NCBI RefSeq assembly: GCF_000069785.1
Contig: NC_010528.1
Location: 1,240,001-1,304,000, forward strand
Origin: Cupriavidus taiwanensis LMG 19424
Lineage (GTDB): Bacteria > Pseudomonadota > Gammaproteobacteria > Burkholderiales > Burkholderiaceae
DNA: 64,000 bases
Direction: 5' to 3'
Position 1 is the first letter of the stretch, and every line of letters begins with the position of its first letter. Made by a program: the position numbers and the translations under genes. Below the pieces are notes generated by a model. That model made no database searches. It was given only the letters and a program-made list of their open reading frames with translations, and was not told where the DNA came from. This document shows, piece after piece, positions 46,743-53,775 of the stretch.

Positions 46743-47771
46743 ATGAAACGTCGTGCCCTGATGCTCGCAACGGCCGCTGCCCTGGCCGCTTCCGCCTTCG
46801 CCCCCGCCGGCGCAATGGCCCAGACCTACAAGTCCGAGTACAAGATGTCGCTGGTGCTCGGCCCGGCCTTCCCGTGGGGCAAGGGCGGCGAGATCTGGGC
46901 CGACCTGGTCAGGCAGCGCACCAACGGCCGCATCAACATCAAGCTGTACCCGGGCACCTCGCTGGTGGCCGGCGACCAGACCCGCGAATTCTCGGCGATC
47001 CGCCAGGGCGTGATCGACATGGCGGTGGGCTCGACCATCAACTGGTCGCCGCAGGTCAAGGAACTGAACCTGTTCTCGCTGCCGTTCCTGATGCCCGACT
47101 ACAAGGCGCTCGACGCGCTGACGCAGGGCGAGGTCGGCAAGTCGATCTTCGCCACGCTGGAGAAGGCCGGTGTGGTGCCGCTGGCCTGGGGCGAGAACGG
47201 TTTCCGCGAGGTGTCGAACTCCAAGCGCGAGATCCGCAAGCCGGAAGACCTGAAGGGCCTGAAGCTGCGCGTGGTGGGCTCGCCGCTCTATATCGAGACG
47301 TTCAACGCGCTGGGCGCCAACCCGACCCAGATGAGCTGGGCCGACGCGCAGCCGGCGATGGCCTCGGGCGCGGTCGACGGCCAGGAAAACCCGCAGTCGG
47401 TGTTCGCCGCCGCCAAGCTGTACACGGTCGGCCAGAAGTACGTCACCACCTGGGGCTACGTCGCCGATCCGCTGATCTTCGTGGTCAACAAGCAGATCTG
47501 GGAAAGCTGGACCCCGGCCGACCGCGAGATCGTCAAACAGGCGGCCATCGATGCCGGCAAGCAGGAAATCGCGTTGGCCCGCAAGGGACTGGCCGAGGCG
47601 AATGCGCCCGCCTGGAAGGACATGGAAGCCCACGGCGTCAAGGTCACGCACCTGACCCCGGCCGAGCACGACGCCTTCCGCAAGGCGACCGCCAAGGTCT
47701 ACGACAAGTGGAAGAAGCAGATCGGCGCCGACCTTGTCACCAAGGCCGAAGGCGCGATTGCCAAGCGCTAA
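46743..47771 (+). CDS. TRAP transporter solute-binding protein (DctP type)
   Basis: A 342-residue periplasmic protein. A signal peptide (about 1-27) ends AMA, followed by the two-domain DctP fold. The carboxylate-clamp Arg is probably in LKLRVVGSP (about residue 175). Order DctQ-DctM-DctP with 64 bases before it completes a three-part importer for a C4-dicarboxylate, keto acid or similar. GAGGAG precedes the start. The downstream thioesterase hints at an acid that becomes a CoA ester. Confidence 0.93.
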   Translation: MKRRALMLATAAALAASAFAPAGAMAQTYKSEYKMSLVLGPAFPWGKGGEIWADLVRQRTNGRINIKLYPGTSLVAGDQTREFSAIRQGVIDMAVGSTINWSPQVKELNLFSLPFLMPDYKALDALTQGEVGKSIFATLEKAGVVPLAWGENGFREVSNSKREIRKPEDLKGLKLRVVGSPLYIETFNALGANPTQMSWADAQPAMASGAVDGQENPQSVFAAAKLYTVGQKYVTTWGYVADPLIFVVNKQIWESWTPADREIVKQAAIDAGKQEIALARKGLAEANAPAWKDMEAHGVKVTHLTPAEHDAFRKATAKVYDKWKKQIGADLVTKAEGAIAKR

Positions 47772-47780
47772 GTCATGAGG

Positions 47781-47806
47781 CAGGCCCGCCAGTGTTGGCG
47801 GGCCTG
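47781..47806 (+). terminator. Hairpin between the TRAP operon and the thioesterase gene
   Basis: CAGGCCCGCCA-GTGT-TGGCGGGCCTG is a perfect 11-bp stem with a poor T tract. It could stop or reduce transcription into the thioesterase gene, whose ribosome site starts about eight bases later. Confidence 0.6.
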
Positions 47807-47823
47807 TTGCATTGGAGGCTGTG

Positions 47824-48225
47824 ATGAAACACGTCTACACGGTGGTCATGCCGATCCGGTGGGGCGACATGGACGCGATGGGCCATGTCAACAACACCGT
47901 CTATTTCCAGTATCTGGAGCAGGCGCGCATCGAGTGGTTCGCGTCGCTGGGCCGCGGCGGCAAGGATGCGAACGGGCAGGGGCCGGTCATCATCAATGCC
48001 CATATGACCTTCCTGAAGCAGCTGCGCTATCCGGGCGAGATCGAATGCCGGGTCTATGCGGGACAGCTGGGCCGTACCAGCTTCGAGACGCGCATGGAAA
48101 TCCGGCGCACCGACCTGCCTGACGTGGTGTGGGCCGAGGGCGGTGCCAAGGTGGTGTGGTGCGATTATGCGGCGGAGAAATCGGTGCCGGTGCCGGCCGA
48201 GATCCGGGCGATCATCGAAGAGTGA
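47824..48225 (+). CDS. Acyl-CoA thioesterase, 4HBT/YbgC family
   Basis: A 133-residue hotdog-fold protein. The catalytic stretch RWGDMDAMGHVNN (12-24, with Asp17 as likely catalytic residue) is typical of 4-hydroxybenzoyl-CoA thioesterase-like enzymes. GGAGG stands before the ATG at 47824; a TTG four codons earlier overlaps that site. It releases CoA from small or medium acyl-CoAs in the cytoplasm. Convergent with the LuxR gene, 12 bases apart. Confidence 0.91.
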   Translation: MKHVYTVVMPIRWGDMDAMGHVNNTVYFQYLEQARIEWFASLGRGGKDANGQGPVIINAHMTFLKQLRYPGEIECRVYAGQLGRTSFETRMEIRRTDLPDVVWAEGGAKVVWCDYAAEKSVPVPAEIRAIIEE

Positions 48226-48237
48226 TGGTTTTCAGCG

Positions 48238-48783
48238 TCAGTGGGCCACCAGCCGCTGCACCAGGTCCACCGACGTACTCGCTCCGTACTTCTTCATCAG
48301 CCGCGCCCGATAGATATCGACCGTGCGCGGGCTGATCGCCAGCAGCTTGCCGATCTGCTTGCTGGTCTTGCCTTCCACCAGCTGCGCCGCGATCTCGCGT
48401 TCGCGCGCGGTCAGTTCGGCGGTGACCTGGCGCTTCTGCGACAAGTCCTCGAAGGTCCAGATCCCTGCGCCGAGCGGCTGGCTCCGGTCCAGCGCGCGGC
48501 CGGTGACGTGGCACCAGAACAGTTCCCCGCCGGCGCGCTTCATGATGCGTTCGTCCGAATACATGCCGCGCTTGCCCATGATCGGCGCGATGCGCGCGCC
48601 GGTGCGCTCGAATTCGTCGGCGGTGGGGTAGAGCACCTGGAACGACTGGCCCAGCAGGGCCTCGCGCGTGGTGCCGAAGATGCGGCAGACCTCTTCGTTG
48701 CAGTCCTCGATTACGCGCTCGCGTGACAGCACCAGTCCGACTGGGGCGAGCTGGAAGGCGGTCTGGTAGTCGATGGCGGGCAT
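48238..48783 (-). CDS. PAS-LuxR transcriptional regulator
   Basis: A 181-residue regulator with an N-terminal PAS domain (about 5-115, FQLAPVGLVLSRERVIEDCNEEV) and a C-terminal LuxR/NarL helix-turn-helix (about 118-178, LTAREREIAAQLVEGKTSKQIG). There is no phosphoreceiver domain, so sensing goes through PAS directly or via a bound cofactor. Divergent from the CoA-transferase genes with two palindromes in the gap. An extension to 48972 would run across the promoter region and is rejected. Confidence 0.91.
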   Translation of the reverse strand: MPAIDYQTAFQLAPVGLVLSRERVIEDCNEEVCRIFGTTREALLGQSFQVLYPTADEFERTGARIAPIMGKRGMYSDERIMKRAGGELFWCHVTGRALDRSQPLGAGIWTFEDLSQKRQVTAELTAREREIAAQLVEGKTSKQIGKLLAISPRTVDIYRARLMKKYGASTSVDLVQRLVAH

Positions 48784-48787
48784 CTGC

Positions 48788-48893
48788 TTATGTATTTTTA
48801 CGTAATGGCGTAGCCGGCTGTGCTTGCGTATGCTGTCGGTCGGACGCGTGACGGCGACGGCTTGCCGCCTGTTGCCGATTGTACCGTTACAAT
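48788..48893. promoter_or_regulatory. Two palindromes between the LuxR gene and scoA
   Basis: TTATGTA-TTTT-TACGTAA (48788-48805, one mismatch) contains a TACGTA core as in FixJ-type boxes and lies five bases from the LuxR start. ATTGTA-CCGT-TACAAT (48878-48893) is a perfect 6-bp repeat whose right half is also a good -10 for scoA. Confidence 0.45.
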
Positions 48894-48964
48894 TTCCCTG
48901 CGTCGCCCGCCGCACCACCCGCCGGCGGGGGAGTCGACGGGGACTACCGAGGAAGGAGCGAAGC

Positions 48965-49666
48965 ATGAACAAGGTCTACGCCAGCGCCGCAGAAGCGCTT
49001 GCAGGCGTCGTCCGCGACGGCCAGACGATCGCTGTGGGCGGTTTCGGCCTGTGCGGCATTCCCGAGGCGCTGATCGGCGCGCTGCGCGACAGCGGCGCCA
49101 AGCAGCTGACCTGCATCTCCAACAACGCCGGCGTCGACGGCTTCGGCCTGGGCCTGCTGCTGGCCACGCGCCAGATCAAGAAGATGATCTCGTCCTACGT
49201 CGGCGAGAACAAGGAGTTCGAGCGCCAGTACCTGGCCGGCGAACTGGAGCTGGAATTCACCCCGCAAGGCACGCTGGCCGAAAAGCTGCGCGCCGGCGGC
49301 TCGGGCATCCCGGCCTTCTTCACCAAGACCGGCGTCGGCACCATCGTCGCCGAAGGCAAGGAAATCCGCGAATTCGACGGCGAAAAGTACGTGATGGAGC
49401 GTTCGCTGACCGCCGACGTCGCGCTGGTCAAGGCCTGGAAGGCCGACAAGGCCGGCAACCTGGTGTTCCGCCGCACCGCGCGCAACTTCAACCCGATGTG
49501 CGCGATGGCGGGCAAGGTCACCGTGGCCGAGGTCGAGCAGATCGTCGAGACCGGCGAGCTTGATCCGGACGAGATCCACCTGGCCGGCATCTTCGTGCAG
49601 CGCCTGGTGCTCAACGCCAATCCCGAGAAACGCATCGAGCAGCGCACCGTGCGCGCGGCCAGCTAA
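48965..49666 (+). CDS. scoA: 3-oxoacid CoA-transferase, subunit A
   Basis: A 233-residue CoA-transferase family I alpha subunit. The CoA-binding [13 protein letters not shown] lies near residue 25 and the [21 protein letters not shown] segment near 100. Such enzymes move CoA from succinyl-CoA to acetoacetate or 3-oxoadipate. GGAAGGAG precedes the ATG. The nearby 3-hydroxybutyrate dehydrogenase favours acetoacetate; PcaI is the alternative. Subunit B follows after 11 bases. Confidence 0.92.
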   Translation: MNKVYASAAEALAGVVRDGQTIAVGGFGLCGIPEALIGALRDSGAKQLTCISNNAGVDGFGLGLLLATRQIKKMISSYVGENKEFERQYLAGELELEFTPQGTLAEKLRAGGSGIPAFFTKTGVGTIVAEGKEIREFDGEKYVMERSLTADVALVKAWKADKAGNLVFRRTARNFNPMCAMAGKVTVAEVEQIVETGELDPDEIHLAGIFVQRLVLNANPEKRIEQRTVRAAS

Positions 49667-49677
49667 GGAGACCCATC

Positions 49678-50316
49678 ATGGCATGGACACGTGACGAAAT
49701 GGCCGCGCGCGCCGCGGCCGAGCTGCAGGACGGTTTCTACGTCAACCTGGGCATCGGCCTGCCGACGCTGGTGGCCAACTGGGTGCCCGAAGGCATGGAA
49801 GTCTGGCTGCAATCCGAGAACGGCCTGCTCGGCATCGGCCCGTTCCCGACCGAGGAAGAAGTCGACGCCGACATGATCAACGCCGGCAAGCAGACCGTGA
49901 CCACGCTGCCGGGCTCGTCGATCTTCTCGTCGGCCGACTCGTTCGCGATGATCCGCGGCGGCCACATCAACCTGGCCATCCTGGGCGCCATGCAGGTCAG
50001 CGAGAAGGGCGACCTGGCCAACTGGATGATCCCGGGCAAGATGGTCAAGGGCATGGGCGGCGCGATGGACCTGGTCGCCGGCGTCGGCCGCGTGGTGGTG
50101 CTGATGGAACACACCGCCAAGAAGAAGGACGGCACCGAGGATCTCAAGATCCTGAAGCAGTGCAACCTGCCGCTGACCGGCGTGGGCGTGGTCAACTGCA
50201 TCATCACCGACCTCGGCGTGATCGACGTGACCGCGGATGGCCTCAAGCTGGTGGAGACCGCTCCGGGCGTCAGCCGCGAGGAAATCCAGGCGAAGACGGG
50301 GGCGCCGCTGCTGTAA
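49678..50316 (+). CDS. scoB: 3-oxoacid CoA-transferase, subunit B
   Basis: A 212-residue beta subunit. The catalytic glutamate that forms the CoA thioester is Glu47 in [13 protein letters not shown], and [19 protein letters not shown] is the family's second signature. It forms a heteromer with subunit A to activate acetoacetate from ketone bodies or polyhydroxybutyrate. AAGGAG before the ATG. A strong terminator lies 25 bases after the stop. Confidence 0.93.
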   Translation: MAWTRDEMAARAAAELQDGFYVNLGIGLPTLVANWVPEGMEVWLQSENGLLGIGPFPTEEEVDADMINAGKQTVTTLPGSSIFSSADSFAMIRGGHINLAILGAMQVSEKGDLANWMIPGKMVKGMGGAMDLVAGVGRVVVLMEHTAKKKDGTEDLKILKQCNLPLTGVGVVNCIITDLGVIDVTADGLKLVETAPGVSREEIQAKTGAPLL

Positions 50317-50341
50317 GCCAGCCTTCGGCCATGGCCTGACG

Positions 50342-50375
50342 AGCCCTGTGGCGCATTGCGCCACAGGGCTTTTTT
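50342..50375 (+). terminator. Rho-independent terminator after scoAB
   Basis: AGCCCTGTGGCGC-ATT-GCGCCACAGGGCT is a 13-bp perfect stem followed by TTTTT. Confidence 0.95.
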
Positions 50376-50521
50376 CATTGGATGGCCGGATAACCGACTA
50401 GGTCGATCGGCTGGGCCAGCTAGCTATATCGGCGAATGGCCTGTCCCCGCACGGGTCGCTATGCTGGCCGCTTTCGGGCAGGCGTGTGCTTGCCAAGTCA
50501 ATGCTTTACGGAAGGTGCGCG

Positions 50522-50902
50522 ATGCCCGCTACCCCCACCCGAACCCTGCCCCTGGTCTACGCCTGCTCCGGCTGCTCCAGCGTGGCGCAACTGGCCAATG
50601 CCTGCGCAGTGCGGCTGGACCGCGGCGGCCGCGCGGAAATGTCGTGCATCAGCGGCGTGGGCGGCGGCGTGCCGGCGCTGACGCGCGTGGCGCGATCGGG
50701 CCGGCCGATCCTGGCGCTGGACGGGTGTCCGCTGGCCTGCGTGCAGGCGTGCCTGGCCAACGCGGGCGTGGTGCCGGACCAGCACCTGGTGCTGAACCGG
50801 CTGGGCGCGGTCAAGCGCCAGCACGGCGAATGCACCGAGGACGAGACCGAGGCGGTGTGGCGGGAGGTCGAGGCGGCGCTGGAGCGCCTCGCACAGGGGT
50901 AG
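50522..50902 (+). CDS. Putative zinc-binding DGC-domain protein
   Basis: A 126-residue protein with the DGC motif (Asp67-Gly68-Cys69) and seven cysteines in all: 15, 18, 28, 42, 69, 73 and 77 (CSGC, DGCPLACVQAC). The family is thought to bind zinc or another metal, but function is unknown. The ATG at 50522 is used; an in-frame start 12 codons earlier adds no conserved sequence. Single gene after a terminator. Confidence 0.82.
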   Translation: MPATPTRTLPLVYACSGCSSVAQLANACAVRLDRGGRAEMSCISGVGGGVPALTRVARSGRPILALDGCPLACVQACLANAGVVPDQHLVLNRLGAVKRQHGECTEDETEAVWREVEAALERLAQG

Positions 50903-50945
50903 CGGATGGCCGGATGCGCCGCGGCGCATCCGGCGCGGCGGCACG

Positions 50946-51440
50946 TCAGGCCGCCGGCTTGTTGTGGCGGCTGAACACCGAGGCAGCGCCGTCGGCCTTG
51001 ACCAGCAGCACGTCGAACGGATCCTTGCGCGGTCCCTGTTCCATGCCCGGCGAGCCGACCGGCATGCCCGGCACTGCCAGCCCGACCGCCTTGGGTTTGG
51101 CCGCCAGCAGCTTGCGGATGTCGGCGGCGGGCACGTGGCCCTCGATCGCATAGCCGGCGATATGGCCGGTATGGCAGGAGCCGAAGCGCTCGGGCATGCC
51201 GAAGCGCTTGCGGTATTCGCCGGTATCCTCGACGTCATGCACCGTCACGGTGAAGCCGTTGGCGCGCAGGTGCTTGACCCATTCCTCGCAGCAGCCGCAC
51301 AGCGGACTCTTGTAGACGTCGATGGCCAGCGGCTTCTTCGCCTGCGCGAACGCATCGGCCGCGGGCCCCAGCACGCCAACGGCGAGCGTGCCGAGCGCCA
51401 GCGCGCCGAGGGTGCCGAGAAAACGTCGTCGTTGCATCAT
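50946..51440 (-). CDS. DUF411 metal-binding protein, exported
   Basis: A 164-residue protein with a basic, twin-arginine-like N-terminus (RRRFLGT) and a hydrophobic signal segment ending AFAQA. The DUF411 core has CGCC (Cys48, Cys50, Cys51) and SCHTGH (Cys89, His90, His93). Members often sit near copper-resistance genes and bind metal in the periplasm. No copper genes are seen here. It is convergent with the DGC gene, another cysteine-rich protein, 43 bases away. Confidence 0.87.
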   Translation of the reverse strand: MMQRRRFLGTLGALALGTLAVGVLGPAADAFAQAKKPLAIDVYKSPLCGCCEEWVKHLRANGFTVTVHDVEDTGEYRKRFGMPERFGSCHTGHIAGYAIEGHVPAADIRKLLAAKPKAVGLAVPGMPVGSPGMEQGPRKDPFDVLLVKADGAASVFSRHNKPAA

Positions 51441-51479
51441 TGCTTGTTGCTCCTTGCTGTGGTGCGCAGATGTAGCACC

Positions 51480-52256
51480 TTACTGCGCCACCCAGCCGCC
51501 ATCCATGTTCCAGATCGCGCCGCGCACCTGGCGGGCCGCGTCGGACGACAGGAACACGGCCAGTGCGCCCAGTTCATCGGGCGTGACGAACTGGCCCGAG
51601 GGCTGTTTCTCCAGCACCAGCTCGCGCTTGGCCTGCTCGACCGGGATGCCTTCCTTCTGCGCGCGGGCTTCGACCTGCTTCTGCACCAGCGGCGTCAGCA
51701 CCCAGCCCGGGCAGATCGCGTTGGCGGTCACGCCGGTCTGCGCGGTTTCCAGCGCGGTTACCTTGGTGAAGCCGACGATGCCGTGCTTGGCCGCGACATA
51801 GGCCGATTTCTGCGCCGAGGCCACCAGCCCGTGGGTCGAGGCGACGTTGATGATGCGCCCCCAGTTCTTCTGCTTCATGCCGGGCAGTGCCAGGCGCGTG
51901 GTATGGAAGGCCGAGGTCAGGTTGATGGCGATGATCGCGTCCCAGCGCTCGGGCGGGAAGTCTTCGATGGCCGCGACGTGCTGGATGCCGGCATTGTTGA
52001 CGAGGATGTCGGCGCCGCCGAACTCGGCCTGGGCGTAGCGCATCATGTCCTCGATGTCGGCCGCCTTGCTCATGTCGGCGCCGTGATAGCCGACGCGGAT
52101 CCCCTGGCCGGCCTGCGCGATCTCGTTCTTTGCGGCGTCCGCGTCACCAAAGCCGTTGACGATGATGTGGGCGCCCTGCGCCGCCAGCGCCTTTGCGATG
52201 CCGAGTCCGATGCCGCTGGTCGAGCCAGTCACCAGGGCGGTCTTGCCGTTGAGCAT
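51480..52256 (-). CDS. bdhA: D-3-hydroxybutyrate dehydrogenase
   Basis: A 258-residue SDR. Cofactor motif GSTSGIG (11-17), NNAG (87-90), catalytic Ser140, Tyr153 and Lys157 (YVAAK), and a C-terminal GGWVAQ ending shared by bacterial BdhA. The family oxidises D-3-hydroxybutyrate to acetoacetate with NAD. With the CoA-transferase 2 kb away it fits the breakdown of polyhydroxybutyrate. The ATG at 52256 gives the standard MLNGKTALVTG start. Confidence 0.93.
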   Translation of the reverse strand: MLNGKTALVTGSTSGIGLGIAKALAAQGAHIIVNGFGDADAAKNEIAQAGQGIRVGYHGADMSKAADIEDMMRYAQAEFGGADILVNNAGIQHVAAIEDFPPERWDAIIAINLTSAFHTTRLALPGMKQKNWGRIINVASTHGLVASAQKSAYVAAKHGIVGFTKVTALETAQTGVTANAICPGWVLTPLVQKQVEARAQKEGIPVEQAKRELVLEKQPSGQFVTPDELGALAVFLSSDAARQVRGAIWNMDGGWVAQ

Positions 52257-52458
52257 GTAAGCCTCCGTCGAGAGAAAGGGATGCCACGGCAGAACAGCCG
52301 CCGGATGGGCGGCGCGCGCCGTGGCGGTGCGCGGCCGCGCGCGGGGCGCGGACACTGTGCTGTGGCATTGTACCCGCTGCGGCGTACAATCCAGCTTTGC
52401 TCAACTTCCGGCGGCGGTGCCTGCTGGCGCCTTGCGTCCGGTTTGCCAGGGAGTCCAG

Positions 52459-53340
52459 ATGTCTGCCAGTCCGCGTCTCGGTTTCGTCCAGTGCATCAGT
52501 CCGGCGGGCCTGCACCGCATGGCGTACCACGAGTGGGGCGACCCCGCCAATCCGCGCGTGCTGGTGTGCGCGCACGGCCTGACGCGCACCGGGCGCGACT
52601 TCGACGCCGTCGCCCGCGCGCTGTGCGGCGACTACCGCGTGGTGTGCCCGGACGTGGTGGGCCGCGGCCGCTCGGAATGGCTGGCCGATGCCAACGGCTA
52701 TGTGGTGCCGCAGTATGTCTCCGACATGGTCACGCTGATCGCGCGGCTCAATGTGGAGAAGGTGGACTGGTTCGGCACCTCGATGGGCGGCCTGATCGGC
52801 ATGGGCCTGGCCGGGCTGCCGAAGTCGCCGGTGCGCAAGCTGCTGCTCAATGACGTCGGTCCGCGGATCGCGCCTTCGGCGGTCGAGCGCATCGGTGCCT
52901 ACCTTGGCCTGCCGGTGCGCTTCAAGACCTTCGAGGAAGGGCTGGCGTACCTGCAGACCATCAGCGCCTCGTTCGGGCGCCACACCGCCGAGCAGTGGCG
53001 CGAGCTCAACGCCGCCATCCTGAAGCCGGTGCAGGGCGGCGACGGCCTGGAATGGGGCTTGCATTACGATCCGCAACTGGCGGTGCCGTTCCGCAAGTCC
53101 ACGCCCGAGGCCATCGCCGCCGGCGAAGCCGCGCTGTGGCGCAGCTTCGAAGCCATCGAGGCTCCGGTGCTGGTGGTGCGCGGCGCGCAGTCTGACCTGC
53201 TGCTGCGCGAGACCGTGGCCGAGATGGTGGCGCGCGGCAAGCACGTGAGCTCGGTGGAGGTGCCCGACGTGGGGCACGCCCCGACCTTCGTCGATCCGGC
53301 GCAGATCGCGATCGTGCGCCAGTTCTTTACCGGCGCCTGA
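52459..53340 (+). CDS. Alpha/beta hydrolase
   Basis: A 293-residue alpha/beta hydrolase with oxyanion-region CAHGLTRTGRDF, an elbow GTSMGG carrying the nucleophilic Ser, and a catalytic His in DVGHAPTF. The first Ser/Thr in the elbow differs from the usual GHSxG. No signal peptide. GGGAG stands before the ATG at 52459. It is 57 bases before ridA and may share a transcript with ridA and relA. Substrate unknown. Confidence 0.88.
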   Translation: MSASPRLGFVQCISPAGLHRMAYHEWGDPANPRVLVCAHGLTRTGRDFDAVARALCGDYRVVCPDVVGRGRSEWLADANGYVVPQYVSDMVTLIARLNVEKVDWFGTSMGGLIGMGLAGLPKSPVRKLLLNDVGPRIAPSAVERIGAYLGLPVRFKTFEEGLAYLQTISASFGRHTAEQWRELNAAILKPVQGGDGLEWGLHYDPQLAVPFRKSTPEAIAAGEAALWRSFEAIEAPVLVVRGAQSDLLLRETVAEMVARGKHVSSVEVPDVGHAPTFVDPAQIAIVRQFFTGA

Positions 53341-53397
53341 CCGCACGCGTTGCGGCCAGGTTGTCATCCGGCTGTTTTTATCGAGTTACGCATTGCC

Positions 53398-53760
53398 ATG
53401 AGTCTTCCTGAACTGAAGCGCGCCCATGTGGGCAAGCGCTTGTCCGAATACGCGGTCTACAACGGCGTGGTGTATCTGGCCGGGCAGGTGCCCGAGGTCG
53501 ATCCCAAGGCCGATATCCGCGGCCAGACGCGCGAGGTGCTGGGCCATATCGACCGCCTGCTGGCCGAGGCCGGCAGCGACAAGACCCGCATCCTGTCGTG
53601 CCAGATCTTCCTGACCAACATCGACCTGATCGGCGAGATGAACGAGGTCTGGGATGCCTGGGTGCCGCAAGGCAACACGCCGCCGCGCGCCACCGTCGAA
53701 GCCCGCCTGGCCAATCCCGATTACCTGATCGAAGTGGTGGTCACCGCTGCGCTCAACTGA
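53398..53760 (+). CDS. RidA family protein (enamine/imine deaminase)
   Basis: A 120-residue member of the YjgF/YER057c/UK114 family. The key arginine is in the TPPRATVEARLAN motif (about residue 99), and the GQVPEVD segment matches the trimer interface. RidA hydrolyses reactive 2-aminoacrylate. It lies 15 bases upstream of relA, so both are probably on one transcript. Confidence 0.9.
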   Translation: MSLPELKRAHVGKRLSEYAVYNGVVYLAGQVPEVDPKADIRGQTREVLGHIDRLLAEAGSDKTRILSCQIFLTNIDLIGEMNEVWDAWVPQGNTPPRATVEARLANPDYLIEVVVTAALN

Positions 53761-53775
53761 TGCAGGCGCTGTGAC

